The position numbers and the translations under genes were made by a program. A stretch of DNA of 64,000 bases, taken from NCBI RefSeq assembly GCF_004216905.1, contig NZ_SGXJ01000002.1, positions 434,001 through 498,000 on the forward strand, given 5' to 3'. The DNA comes from Kribbella sp. VKM Ac-2569. Its GTDB lineage: Bacteria > Actinomycetota > Actinomycetes > Propionibacteriales > Kribbellaceae. The notes below the pieces were generated by a model. That model did no database searches. It saw only the letters and a program-made list of their open reading frames with translations, and was not told where the DNA came from. Within the stretch, counting starts at the first letter, position 1. Each line of letters begins with the position of its first letter. Shown here one piece after another: positions 16,855-25,477 of this stretch.

Positions 16855-18831
16855 ATGGACGTCGTTGTGCTGCGGCTGGTCAATCTGGTCATTTTCATGA
16901 TGATCTTCGTGCCGATCTCGCAGCGGTTGCTCGGGGTGCGGTTCGGGCTCGGGCGGCTCGCGGTCGGTGCGTTGATCACGCTGAGCATCTCCGGGCCGCT
17001 GGCGATCGCGATGATCGGTACGCCGCCGTGGACCGGATCGAACGGTGCCGCGATCGCGTTCATGGCGCTGATCGTGCTCTGCTCGATGCTCGCGGGCCTG
17101 GTGTTCCTGGTGCTGGCGGAGGCGCTGGTGCCGACCGGGTCGTTGCCGCGAGCCCGTGATCTGCGCCGGGACCTGAGTGGACGGATCGCGCGCACCCGGC
17201 GGTACCTGCAGATTCTGCGGATCGCGATCAAGCACGGCCTCGGCCCGTACCTGCGCGGCCGCCGCCGTCCCGGCCGCGAGAACGCCGCGGGCCAGGCCGA
17301 ACTGGCCAGGTCACTGCGGCTCGCGCTCGACGAAGCCGGCGTCACTTTCGTCAAGCTCGGCCAGGTGCTGTCCACGCGCAGCGACATCATCCCCCAGTCG
17401 GTCGCCACCGAACTCAGCCGCCTCCAGGACCAGGTCACCCCGGCGCCCTGGCCGCAGATCGAGGAGATCCTCACCGAAGAACTCGGCGCCCCACTGTCCC
17501 AGCTGTACGCCGCCTTCGACACCGAGCCGCTCGCAGCCGCCTCCGTCGCCCAGGTCTACACCGCCCGCCTCACGAACGGCACCGACGTGGTGGTGAAGGT
17601 TCAGCGACCTGGGATTGCCGGGCTTGTTGACCGGGACCTCGACATCGTCCGGCGGCTCGCCAGGCTGCTCGACCGGAACACCGACTGGGGGCGATCGATG
17701 GGGGTGCGGGCGCTCGCCGACGGGTTCGCGGACGCGATGCGTGAGGAACTCGACTTCACCGTCGAGGCCGGCAACATGACCACGGTGGCGGCAGGCCAGT
17801 CCGTTGCCGCCAGCAATGACATCGTCGTACCGCGGCTGTATCCGGAGCGCTGCACCCGCCGCGTCCTCACCATGGAACGGCTCGACGGTATCGGTCTCGG
17901 CAACGCCGGCGAGGCGATCGCCGACCGCGGCCTCGACCCGGTCCGCCTCGGTCGCGCGTTGTTCGAGTGCTTGCTCGGCCAGGTGGCGATCGACGGGGTC
18001 TTCCACGCCGACCCGCACCCGGGCAACTTCCTGCTGCTGACCGACGGCCGGATCGGCATGCTCGACCTCGGCTCAGTCGGCCGCCTCGACTCGGCGACCC
18101 GCGAGGCTCTGCAACGCTTCCTGCTCGCCATCGACCACGGCGACCCGGTGTCGGCCACTGATGCCCTGCTCGAGATCGTCTATCGCCCGGACGTCATCGA
18201 CGAACGCGCACTGGAGCGTTCCGTCGGCCAGTTCATGACCAGACACCTCGCGGCCGGTGTGACGCTCGGCCCGGCGATGTTCAACGACCTGTTCAAGATC
18301 ATCACGTCGCACGAACTCGGCGTACCACCCGAGGTCGCCGCCGTGTTCCGCGCGCTCGCCACGGTCGAAGGCACAATCTCCCGTATCTCCCCCAGCTTCG
18401 ACCTGGTCGCGGCGTCCCGCCAGTTCGCCAGTGCGCACGTCACCGACCGCCTCGCGCCCGATGCACTCCGCCGTACGGCGACCGAGGAACTCGCCACGCT
18501 CCTTCCGATGTTGCGCCGACTGCCGCGCCGGATCGACCGGATCGCGGCCGCGGCGGAGAGCGGCCGACTCGGCGTGAACGTCCGTCTGTTCGCGGACGAA
18601 CGCGACCGTCGGCACTTCACCGGACTGCTCCACCAGGCGCTGCTGGCAGTGCTAGGTGCGACCGCGGGCATCATGGCCGTCCTGCTGCTCGGTACGCCGG
18701 GCGGCCCGAAGGTCACCGACTCGATGACCTTGTTCCAGCTGTTCGGCTACAACCTGCTGGTGATCTGCGCGGTGCTGGTGCTCCGCGTCCTGGTCCTGAT
18801 CTTCCGGCTGCCCGGCCACCGCGCGACTTGA
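16855..18831 (+). CDS. ABC1/AarF (UbiB-type) atypical kinase, membrane-anchored
   Basis: 658 aa. Three or so membrane segments come first (about 5-20, 35-52, 64-90), unlike standard UbiB where they are C-terminal; two more end the protein. The kinase-like core has the family's FVKLGQVLSTRSDIIP (KxGQ motif), DVVVKVQRPGI (ATP-binding lysine), DPHPGNF and LDLGSVGRLD. UbiB-like proteins support quinone metabolism; here menaquinone would be the natural connection, next to succinate dehydrogenase, but that is inference. It has a leaderless start with TAGGGT at 16842-16847, 7 nt before the ATG. Confidence 0.88.
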   Translation: MDVVVLRLVNLVIFMMIFVPISQRLLGVRFGLGRLAVGALITLSISGPLAIAMIGTPPWTGSNGAAIAFMALIVLCSMLAGLVFLVLAEALVPTGSLPRARDLRRDLSGRIARTRRYLQILRIAIKHGLGPYLRGRRRPGRENAAGQAELARSLRLALDEAGVTFVKLGQVLSTRSDIIPQSVATELSRLQDQVTPAPWPQIEEILTEELGAPLSQLYAAFDTEPLAAASVAQVYTARLTNGTDVVVKVQRPGIAGLVDRDLDIVRRLARLLDRNTDWGRSMGVRALADGFADAMREELDFTVEAGNMTTVAAGQSVAASNDIVVPRLYPERCTRRVLTMERLDGIGLGNAGEAIADRGLDPVRLGRALFECLLGQVAIDGVFHADPHPGNFLLLTDGRIGMLDLGSVGRLDSATREALQRFLLAIDHGDPVSATDALLEIVYRPDVIDERALERSVGQFMTRHLAAGVTLGPAMFNDLFKIITSHELGVPPEVAAVFRALATVEGTISRISPSFDLVAASRQFASAHVTDRLAPDALRRTATEELATLLPMLRRLPRRIDRIAAAAESGRLGVNVRLFADERDRRHFTGLLHQALLAVLGATAGIMAVLLLGTPGGPKVTDSMTLFQLFGYNLLVICAVLVLRVLVLIFRLPGHRAT

Positions 18832-18832
18832 C

Positions 18833-18848
18833 TTCAACTTAACTTGAA
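18833..18848. promoter_or_regulatory. Near-perfect 16-bp palindrome before the MFS gene
   Basis: TTCAACTT AACTTGAA matches its reverse complement in 7 of 8 pairs. It begins 2 bp after the aarF stop codon and overlaps a TTGACT hexamer (18828-18833), so it is placed as an operator for the transporter promoter. The ACTTCAA unit repeats once more to the right. Confidence 0.5.
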
Positions 18849-18865
18849 CTTCAACGATAGCGGGC

Positions 18866-20251
18866 ATGACCATTGTTGAGGCCCGCCCCAAGCTGTTCAC
18901 CGGACAGCACCTGCCACTGGTGCTCGGGGTGATCGGCCTCGTCACGCTCGGCGCGTTCGAGAACCGCGCGGTCGGTACGGCGTTGCCCACGATGGTCCGC
19001 GAGTTCGACGCGCTCGGCAGCTTCGGTCTCGCGAACGCGGCGCCGAACGCGAGCTACCTGATCTCGCTCGCGATCGCCGGCCTGTGGTCGGACCGCCGCG
19101 GCCCGATCCCGACCCTGCGCGCGGGCGCGATCTCGTTCACCCTCGCACAACTCCTGGTCGGTACGGCGACTGCGATGCCGATGGTGATCGCGGGACGGCT
19201 GCTCAGCGGCCTTGCCGAGGGCCTGCTCGACGTGTCGTTGATGGTGCTCGTCGCCCGCGCGCTGCCCGCCGTACTGCGGCCGCGGATGTTCTCGCTGTTC
19301 GCCGCGATGTGGATCCTGCCGTCGGTCCTCGGACCGGTGCTGACCGGGGTGGTGACGGAGCAGTTCGGCTGGCGCTGGGTCTTCCTCGGCGCGCTCGTCC
19401 TGCTGGTGCCGAGCTGGCTGCTGCTCCGCCCGGCGATGCGTCAATCGGCCGACGCCGCGGCGCGGGAGCGCACCGCCGAGGACGCGGCCGAGCTCGCGGC
19501 GTGGCGCGCCGCACTCCCCTGGGCGCTCGCCGCATCCGTCGCCCTGTTCTCGATGACGCTGGCCGGTGACCATCTGGAAGCGCATCCGTTCCTCGGCGGT
19601 ACGGCGGTTGTCGTGGCGCTAGCAGTGCTAGGACGGGCCGCCGTACGCGTGATGCCGGCCGGCACGTTCAGCGCACGACGCGGCTTCCCCGCGGTGGTCG
19701 CCGTCCGCGGACTCGGTGGGGCCGCGTTCGCCGGAGTCGGCGCATACCTCCCGCTGCTGCTCACGCTGCAGCACGACTTCAGCCCGTCGCGGGCAGGCGT
19801 GACACTGTCGATCACCGGCGTCTGCTGGGCGTTCGGATCGTGGCTGCAAGGTCGTGAGCACGGGATCGAGCGGGTCACCGTACTGCGGACCGGGCTGGCG
19901 TTCATGACGCTCGGACTGGCCGTGACGTCGCTGCTCGCTTGGACGGACGCGACCACCTGGATCGGTCTGATCGGCTGGGGGTTCGCGGGCATCGGCATGG
20001 GGCTCAGCTCCTCGAGCCTGTCCGTGCTCACTCTGGACCTTTCCGACCAGAGCAACTCCGGCCGCAACACCAGCGCCGGTCAGATGGCCGCGACGATGAG
20101 CATCGCCACGGCGCTGGCGATCAGCGGCACCCTGCTGGCGTTCAACGCCGACGACCCGCAGCCGTGGGTCTTCGGCGCGATCGTCACCGCGGGATCGGTA
20201 CTGGCGCTTCTCGGATTCCTCGCTGCACCGCGCGCCCGTCGCTCCCAGTAA
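18866..20251 (+). CDS. MFS transporter
   Basis: 461 aa. Twelve to fourteen hydrophobic segments. LVTLGAFENRAVGTALPTM is the first helix, with a charged E-N-R in place of the usual D of drug efflux proteins; LWSDRRGPIPTLRAG is the motif A loop, and AGRLLSGLAEGLLDVSLMVL follows. The second half includes a conserved AGVTLSITGVCWAFGSWLQG. Substrate unknown. No regulator gene is adjacent, but the palindrome upstream suggests control by a trans-acting repressor. Confidence 0.85.
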   Translation: MTIVEARPKLFTGQHLPLVLGVIGLVTLGAFENRAVGTALPTMVREFDALGSFGLANAAPNASYLISLAIAGLWSDRRGPIPTLRAGAISFTLAQLLVGTATAMPMVIAGRLLSGLAEGLLDVSLMVLVARALPAVLRPRMFSLFAAMWILPSVLGPVLTGVVTEQFGWRWVFLGALVLLVPSWLLLRPAMRQSADAAARERTAEDAAELAAWRAALPWALAASVALFSMTLAGDHLEAHPFLGGTAVVVALAVLGRAAVRVMPAGTFSARRGFPAVVAVRGLGGAAFAGVGAYLPLLLTLQHDFSPSRAGVTLSITGVCWAFGSWLQGREHGIERVTVLRTGLAFMTLGLAVTSLLAWTDATTWIGLIGWGFAGIGMGLSSSSLSVLTLDLSDQSNSGRNTSAGQMAATMSIATALAISGTLLAFNADDPQPWVFGAIVTAGSVLALLGFLAAPRARRSQ

Positions 20252-20266
20252 CCCCTGTCCAACGCC

Positions 20267-20306
20267 TTGACGAGACAATCGACTCGCTTTACGGTGAGGA
20301 CCGTAA
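20267..20306 (+). promoter_or_regulatory. Sigma-70-type promoter with overlapping operator for the glycosidase
   Basis: TTGACG (20267-20272), a 17-bp spacer and TACGGT (20290-20295) form a good vegetative promoter. The inverted repeat TTACGGT GAGG ACCGTAA (20289-20306) covers the -10 box and transcription start, the place of a repressor site. Confidence 0.65.
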
Positions 20307-20328
20307 TTCCGGCGAGAGGACCACGCTC

Positions 20329-22809
20329 GTGAGGAAAATCGGCTCGTTGCTGACGGCAATCACCTTGACCATCGGTCTAGTCCAGGTGGGCGCGGCACAG
20401 GCTGCCGCACCCGCCGGCGTGTTCCAGGACTTCGAGGCCGACGGCGACCTGCAAGGGGCGACCGTCACCCTCCCGCAGGTCGACAAGATCGAGCGCACCG
20501 CCGACCCGACGCACGGCAGCTCCGGCCTGAAGTTCACCATTGGCCCCTCCAACACTCCGGGAGCCAGCGCGTCGTCCGCCATCAACCTGTACGCCGGAAC
20601 GCCGAGCCTCCCGGTGTCGGACTGGTCCGGCCACACCGTGCTGGGCTTCGACTTCTTCACCGAGCAGGACTACACGACCGTCGGCCGGATCACCGTCCGG
20701 GACCAGTCGAACAAGGCGTGGGGCATGGACTACCCGATCCGAGCTCGCGACTGGACCCCGATCACGCTGCGCATGAGCACGATCGCGGCCGCCGGTGTCG
20801 ACATCACTCGGATCGCCTACCTCAGCTTCTCGATGCCGCGGTCCAAGGCACCCGTCATCGGTCACTACGACGCCTTCCGGCTCGTCGACAGCTACCCGTA
20901 CGACCAAACGCCGTACGGCGACCTGGCAGCCACCCAACTGCTGCGACTGGTCGACTTCAACGGCGTACTGACGAAGCTTGCGGACCAGATCGAGGGACTC
21001 GATCGGTCGCTGGGGCATGAGGCAGCGGACGAGCGGCTGCGGGCTCAGGTGCGGGACGCGGAGGCGCAGTCCGCGGACCTGCGCGGGAAGCTCGCCGGGG
21101 GCCCAATGACATATGCGCAGTACCAGCCGTTCAACGCGGGCGTCACCGCGTTGCAGCGGACCGTGCCGCGGTTGTCGAACACCATCCAGGCGCGAGCGCA
21201 CGACCGCGGCGCCGACTTCGGTGTGGAGTCCGCCGACTCGATGGCGCTGGCGTACCCGAAGGACCTGCCGTTCACCTCGACCGGTGCGGCGCCGACGGTG
21301 TCGCTGACCCGTGGCGAGTACGAGAACGTGCAGGCCGTCGTACTGCCATTCGCCGAGCCGCTGACCGGCGTACAGGCCCGAGTGACGTCGGTGTCCGGCA
21401 AGGGCGCTCTGCAGGCCACGGTCGCTCCGGTCGGCTCGCTCAACGTGACGCCAACGAACGTGTACCACCGGCCCACGTACGCCGGTTGGACGCCCGACCC
21501 GATCCGTGACGACCTGACGTCGGTCGACGTACCCGCCGACACGTTCCAGCCGTACTGGATCCGGCTGAAGGCAGCGGCAACAGCCGCCCCTGGCACGTAC
21601 CACGTGACGATCGCGTTCTCCGCTGCGGGCAAGCGAACCCGGACGATGACCGTGGCCGCCAAGATCTGGCCCGTAACGGTGCCCGACGCCCCCAAGCTCA
21701 ACACCTCGTTCCAGTTCACGCCTGCAATCGTGAACGACCTCTACGGGATCACCGACCCGGCGGCGCAGGAGGCGGCCAAGCACCAGTACTGGTCCTTCCT
21801 GCACGACTACAAGATCGAGCCGGACCAGCTCTACACCTGCGCCTGCATCCCCTCGAACGCGAACCCGGTGATCGTGCCGACGCCGGTCGAGGACGTGCTC
21901 TACATCCGGGACCACTACGGACTGCGTGACTTCAACGCGTTCTACCTGTGGGCCGGCCTGCTCAACCCGTCCAAGCCGGAGACCTGGCAGGCACAGATCG
22001 ACACGTGGATCGCCCAGTTGCGGACCGCGATGGACAGCTACCGCGCGGCAGGTGTCGACAAATATGCATATGTGTACGGCTTCGACGAGGCGAACGGTCC
22101 GCTGCTGCAGGCAGCGAAGCAGACCTTCGCCGCGGTGAAGCAGGCGTTCCCGGACCTGCCGATCCTCACCACGCTGCGCGACAACTCGATGGGCGTCGAC
22201 ACCGGATTGGCCGGCCTTGTCGACATCTGGTCGCCGCAGCAGGACCTGTACGACCAAGCGGTCGCCGAGCGAACCCGTGCCCGCGGCGACCAGGCCTGGT
22301 GGTACCCGGACATCGCCACCGGCTCGCCGTTGCCGAACTGGTTCAACGGCTACCCGCCGATCGACGCCCGTACGTTGGTCGGGCCAATGTCCTACAAGGC
22401 CGGTGTGGAAGGCGTTCTGTACTACGCGACCAACCGCTGGCTCCGCTCCGACCACGCCAACCAACTGCTGGTGAACGACGGGATCCTGTCCGCGTGGAAG
22501 GCGGCAACGTTCAACGGTACGGCGGGTGACGGCTCGATGTTCTACCCGGGACCGAACGGCCCGATGGCGTCGATCCGGCTGGAGAACTTCCGCGACGGGA
22601 TGGAGGACTACAACCTCCTCTGGCTGCTGCAGAACGACCTGCAGAGCAACCCGAACCTCCCAGCGCCACTGAAGGCCCACGCCGCCAAACTGCTCGCGGC
22701 GGACGCCGTGGTGACCAACCAGCGCACGTTCACCGAGGACCCGGCGCGCTACCGCGCCTGGCGCACGGACGTCATCGCCACTCTCACGACCATTGGGGGT
22801 CTAGAGTGA
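20329..22809 (+). CDS. Secreted glycoside hydrolase, DUF4091/GH123-like
   Basis: 826 aa from GTG 20329, with GAGAGGA 8 nt upstream. A signal peptide (KIGSLLTAITLTIGL...AAQA) is cut near residue 26. An N-terminal beta domain, a helical linker (about 200-280) and a second beta domain precede the catalytic part. That part has YGFDEANG with the adjacent acid pair D586-E587, as in the substrate-assisted dyad of GH123 enzymes, and the DUF4091 block GVEGVLYYATNRW...RLENFRDGMEDYNLLWLLQ. GH123 enzymes release N-acetylgalactosamine; the real substrate here is unproven. Its last codons carry the promoter of the next gene. Confidence 0.8.
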   Translation: MRKIGSLLTAITLTIGLVQVGAAQAAAPAGVFQDFEADGDLQGATVTLPQVDKIERTADPTHGSSGLKFTIGPSNTPGASASSAINLYAGTPSLPVSDWSGHTVLGFDFFTEQDYTTVGRITVRDQSNKAWGMDYPIRARDWTPITLRMSTIAAAGVDITRIAYLSFSMPRSKAPVIGHYDAFRLVDSYPYDQTPYGDLAATQLLRLVDFNGVLTKLADQIEGLDRSLGHEAADERLRAQVRDAEAQSADLRGKLAGGPMTYAQYQPFNAGVTALQRTVPRLSNTIQARAHDRGADFGVESADSMALAYPKDLPFTSTGAAPTVSLTRGEYENVQAVVLPFAEPLTGVQARVTSVSGKGALQATVAPVGSLNVTPTNVYHRPTYAGWTPDPIRDDLTSVDVPADTFQPYWIRLKAAATAAPGTYHVTIAFSAAGKRTRTMTVAAKIWPVTVPDAPKLNTSFQFTPAIVNDLYGITDPAAQEAAKHQYWSFLHDYKIEPDQLYTCACIPSNANPVIVPTPVEDVLYIRDHYGLRDFNAFYLWAGLLNPSKPETWQAQIDTWIAQLRTAMDSYRAAGVDKYAYVYGFDEANGPLLQAAKQTFAAVKQAFPDLPILTTLRDNSMGVDTGLAGLVDIWSPQQDLYDQAVAERTRARGDQAWWYPDIATGSPLPNWFNGYPPIDARTLVGPMSYKAGVEGVLYYATNRWLRSDHANQLLVNDGILSAWKAATFNGTAGDGSMFYPGPNGPMASIRLENFRDGMEDYNLLWLLQNDLQSNPNLPAPLKAHAAKLLAADAVVTNQRTFTEDPARYRAWRTDVIATLTTIGGLE
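22802..22807 (+). promoter_or_regulatory. -10 box of the pterin dehydratase (leaderless), inside the preceding gene
   Basis: TAGAGT lies in the last codons of the glycosidase gene, followed by 6 nt and the ATG at 22814. Confidence 0.45.
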
Positions 22810-22813
22810 GCGC

Positions 22814-23101
22814 ATGAGTGAGCTCTTGACCGACGACCAGATCGACCTTGCATTGCGCGACCACCTCCCGGAGTGGAAGGTCGTGGACAACGAGCTGGTC
22901 CGAAGCATCAAGAGGGACACGTTCCTGGACGGCATCCGGCTGGTGGCGACCGTCGGGCAACTGGCGGAGTCGATGAACCACCACCCGGACATGGACATCC
23001 GCTACACCACCATCACGTTCCGGGTCAGCAGCCACGAGGCCGGCGGGATCACCGACGACGACCTCGTGCTCGCGCGGCACATCGACACGGCTGCAGGCTA
23101 G
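22814..23101 (+). CDS. 4a-hydroxytetrahydrobiopterin dehydratase (pterin-4a-carbinolamine dehydratase)
   Basis: 95 aa, the typical size. The family signature is complete: ESMNHHPDMDIRYTTITFRVSSHEAGGITDDDLVLARHID, with the catalytic histidine pair in NHHPD. It dehydrates the carbinolamine made by aromatic amino acid hydroxylases and so recycles the pterin cofactor; some bacterial members instead serve molybdopterin metabolism. No hydroxylase gene is nearby. The start matches a leaderless promoter. Confidence 0.92.
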   Translation: MSELLTDDQIDLALRDHLPEWKVVDNELVRSIKRDTFLDGIRLVATVGQLAESMNHHPDMDIRYTTITFRVSSHEAGGITDDDLVLARHIDTAAG

Positions 23102-23187
23102 GCGCCGGCTGACCTGTTCTCGTCATGGCGCTTGTCGGCCACGGCAAGCGCTGGTTCGGCGTACCTGGAATCCCTTACACCTAAGGG

Positions 23188-24246
23188 ATGACCGCCCTCG
23201 GAACTGCCCTGACCGTCCTTCTCGCGCTGACTTCTCCGTACGCCGGTGCCGCGGACCCCGGCTGGTTCTGGAACGACCCGCACTGCGACACCGTGTACGG
23301 CGACGGCTCGGTGACGATCACCGAGTCCGACGGCGAGACCCTCGCGCCCACGACCGGCAAGCTGCGCGCCGTCACGTACGCGAAGGTCGCCGCGCTGCCG
23401 GAACCGAACACGCTCGTCAGCATCGGCCAGCAGACGATCCAGCGCTCGAGTGACGCGGGCTGCAGCTGGCAGTTGCTCGACAAGACACCGGACGACTTGA
23501 GCACGTACGACGTACAGCCAGGTCCGGGCGACTCGGCGTACGTCTATAGCGTCAACGACCAGCCCATCCATCGCGTGCACGGCTCGCAGATGACCACGGT
23601 CCTCGGGCCGGTCGCCGGCGGCGGACTGGCTGCGCTGCACGCACAGCCCGGACGGCTGCGGGTCGTGGCCGGCGACGGGCAGCTCTACGACTCCTCGAAC
23701 GACGGCGAGACCTGGCAGCGCGTCGGCGTACCGCCTGCTCGTGATCTCTTCCTGTACGACGCCGTGGTGGATCCGCGGAACCCGGATCACGTGGTGGCCG
23801 GCGTGATGTCGGACGGCGTGTACGTGACGTTCGACGGCGGGCGGACCTGGACCCGGTCGCGGCCGGTCGAGCGGGTGAACGCGTTCAGTCTGGCGATGTC
23901 GCCGGCCGACCCGTCGAAGGTCTGGATGGAGGGGTACGACCGGGACCGGGCGACCCGGTTCATCTGGGAGTCGACCGACGGCGGGCAGAAGTTCCGCGAG
24001 GTGCTGGACCAGAGCCGCGCCGACCTGATCAACGGCAACAAGATGTGGGCGTCACCCGTCGACCCGGACCTGCTCTACTTCAGCTACGGCACGTCCTTCA
24101 TGAACTTCGGCGCCGATCTCTACCGCTTCGTCCCCTCCACCGGCGCCCTCACCAAACATCACAACAAGAACGACGGCATCCCGTCCCTCGCCTTCAACCC
24201 CGCGAACCCGAAGATCCTCTACCTGGGCCTGGCCGAAGAACGCTGA
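23188..24246 (+). CDS. Secreted BNR/sialidase-like beta-propeller protein
   Basis: 352 aa. The N-terminus MTALGTALTVLLALTSPYAGAADP is a signal peptide. Asp-box (BNR) repeats are visible: SSDAGCSWQLLD, SNDGETWQRV, TFDGGRTWTRS, STDGGQKFREV, spaced as in a six- to seven-blade propeller. No sialidase catalytic residues can be assigned, so a binding or structural role is as likely as hydrolysis. The 3' end overlaps the convergent VOC gene by 28 bp. Confidence 0.75.
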   Translation: MTALGTALTVLLALTSPYAGAADPGWFWNDPHCDTVYGDGSVTITESDGETLAPTTGKLRAVTYAKVAALPEPNTLVSIGQQTIQRSSDAGCSWQLLDKTPDDLSTYDVQPGPGDSAYVYSVNDQPIHRVHGSQMTTVLGPVAGGGLAALHAQPGRLRVVAGDGQLYDSSNDGETWQRVGVPPARDLFLYDAVVDPRNPDHVVAGVMSDGVYVTFDGGRTWTRSRPVERVNAFSLAMSPADPSKVWMEGYDRDRATRFIWESTDGGQKFREVLDQSRADLINGNKMWASPVDPDLLYFSYGTSFMNFGADLYRFVPSTGALTKHHNKNDGIPSLAFNPANPKILYLGLAEER

Positions 24247-24584
24247 CGCAAGCCGACCAGGACTCCCTCGGTGTCGCGGACGTAGCTCAGTCTTCCGACG
24301 CCGGGAAGTTCCTGGATCTCGCCGACCGGAGTGCCGCCTGCCGCTCGGGCAGCTGCCAGTGTCGCTTCGAGGTTGTCGACCTCGATCCAGGCGATCGTCG
24401 GCTGCGACTGGTACCGGCTGCTCATGATCGCGCCGTCGATCCCCTCCCCCGGCCCGGTCGCCGCGAGCAGGTACCCGTCCGGAACCGGCGCCGGCGTCAC
24501 CTCCCAGGAGAACACCTCGCGGTAGAACTTCGCGGCCCGATCGTGGTCCTCGGCAACTATCTCGACATGGATGATTCGTCCCAT
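24219..24584 (-). CDS. VOC superfamily protein (glyoxalase/bleomycin-resistance fold)
   Basis: 121 aa from ATG 24584, where the fold begins (MGRIIHVEIVAEDHDRAAKFYREVFSWEV); the longer frame runs into the araC gene. Two beta-alpha-beta-beta-beta modules are seen, the second starting at IAWIEVDNLEATLAAARAAGG and ending in LSYVRDTEGVLVGLRQ. The N-terminal H and C-terminal E positions of the metal site are present. Members include glyoxalases, dioxygenases and drug-binding proteins; which one this is cannot be told. It starts 10 nt after the araC stop, so they form one operon. Confidence 0.82.
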   Translation of the reverse strand: MGRIIHVEIVAEDHDRAAKFYREVFSWEVTPAPVPDGYLLAATGPGEGIDGAIMSSRYQSQPTIAWIEVDNLEATLAAARAAGGTPVGEIQELPGVGRLSYVRDTEGVLVGLRQRSSARPR

Positions 24585-24594
24585 GCGGTCATCC

Positions 24595-25428
24595 TCATGC
24601 GTCGTCCGAGGGTTCGTCTTGGACGGATCTTCCATGCATGAGCGCAGCGATCCCGTTCTGTACGGCGAGGAACTGCGTCGCGCTCACGCCCGTGTATCGC
24701 CTGAAGTCCCGCGCCGCGTGCGCCTGGTCGTAGTACCCGTGCAACGCGGACAAGGTCGCGGCGGCGTCGGCCGGGCCACCGAGCAGCCCGCCGACGAAGT
24801 GGTAGTACCGGATGATCTCGGCGTGCTGCTTCGGCCCGATCCCGACGCTCCGCCTGAACAACCGATACAAGGTGCTGTACGACGTCCCGCACCGCCGTAC
24901 CACCTCCGCCACGGCGACCTGCCCCCGCAGTTCGTCGATCGCGTGCACCGCCTCGACCACCACCGGTTGAACGGCCGCCGTCGTCAACCGAGCCGCAAGG
25001 AAACCCGCCAGCCGCTCCGCACGTCCCGGTCCGAAGGGTTCCGCCTGCAACTCCGTCGTCAACCCGGCCACGGCATCCGCGCCGACCCAGTCCCCCAACT
25101 GCTGCACCTCGTCCACCAACGCGGAGAGACCGAAAGCACCAAGCCCCCACGGCGTGAACTCGACGCCCGCGTAACTCGACGTACCCACCTGCCCGAGCAC
25201 GTGCGGCCGAGTCATCACCCCGAACACCGAGGCCGCATTCGGCCACTCGACCTGAGTTACCGGATCGTGCCGCGTCCCCGGCTCGCCGAGCGCCACGGCC
25301 AGCCCAGGCCGTCCGTTCGGAATCAGGATCTCCTGCCGCAACTGCGGCAACGGCGCGGACTCGACCAGCCAGACATGGTCAACCACGTTCCGCAACCGCT
25401 CGGGAGGTGAGAAGCGCTGGTAGGTCAC
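24595..25428 (-). CDS. AraC-family transcriptional regulator
   Basis: 277 aa. The C-terminal 100 residues form the double helix-turn-helix: AVAEVVRRCGTSYSTLYRLFRRSVGIGPKQHAEIIRYYHFVGG, then GYYDQAHAARDFRRYTGVSATQFL. The N-terminal part (LIPNGRPGLAVALGEPG...) is the beta-rich effector domain found in DUF6597-like AraC proteins. The VOC gene behind it is the likely target or partner. The GTG start lies 49 bp from the divergent acyltransferase start. Confidence 0.85.
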   Translation of the reverse strand: MTYQRFSPPERLRNVVDHVWLVESAPLPQLRQEILIPNGRPGLAVALGEPGTRHDPVTQVEWPNAASVFGVMTRPHVLGQVGTSSYAGVEFTPWGLGAFGLSALVDEVQQLGDWVGADAVAGLTTELQAEPFGPGRAERLAGFLAARLTTAAVQPVVVEAVHAIDELRGQVAVAEVVRRCGTSYSTLYRLFRRSVGIGPKQHAEIIRYYHFVGGLLGGPADAAATLSALHGYYDQAHAARDFRRYTGVSATQFLAVQNGIAALMHGRSVQDEPSDDA

Positions 25429-25477
25429 GCCTGAGATCGTAAGTCCCTGGCTCGTTTACATCGGTTACCGTTGATGA

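Noticed and set aside
19939..20328. Apparent N-terminal extension of the glycosidase
   Set aside because: Lies in another frame over the MFS gene; GTG 20329 is followed by a signal peptide and preceded by promoter and ribosome site.
20377..22680. Minus-strand open frame of 767 codons
   Set aside because: Antisense of the GH123-like gene, which has a signal peptide, promoter and ribosome site.
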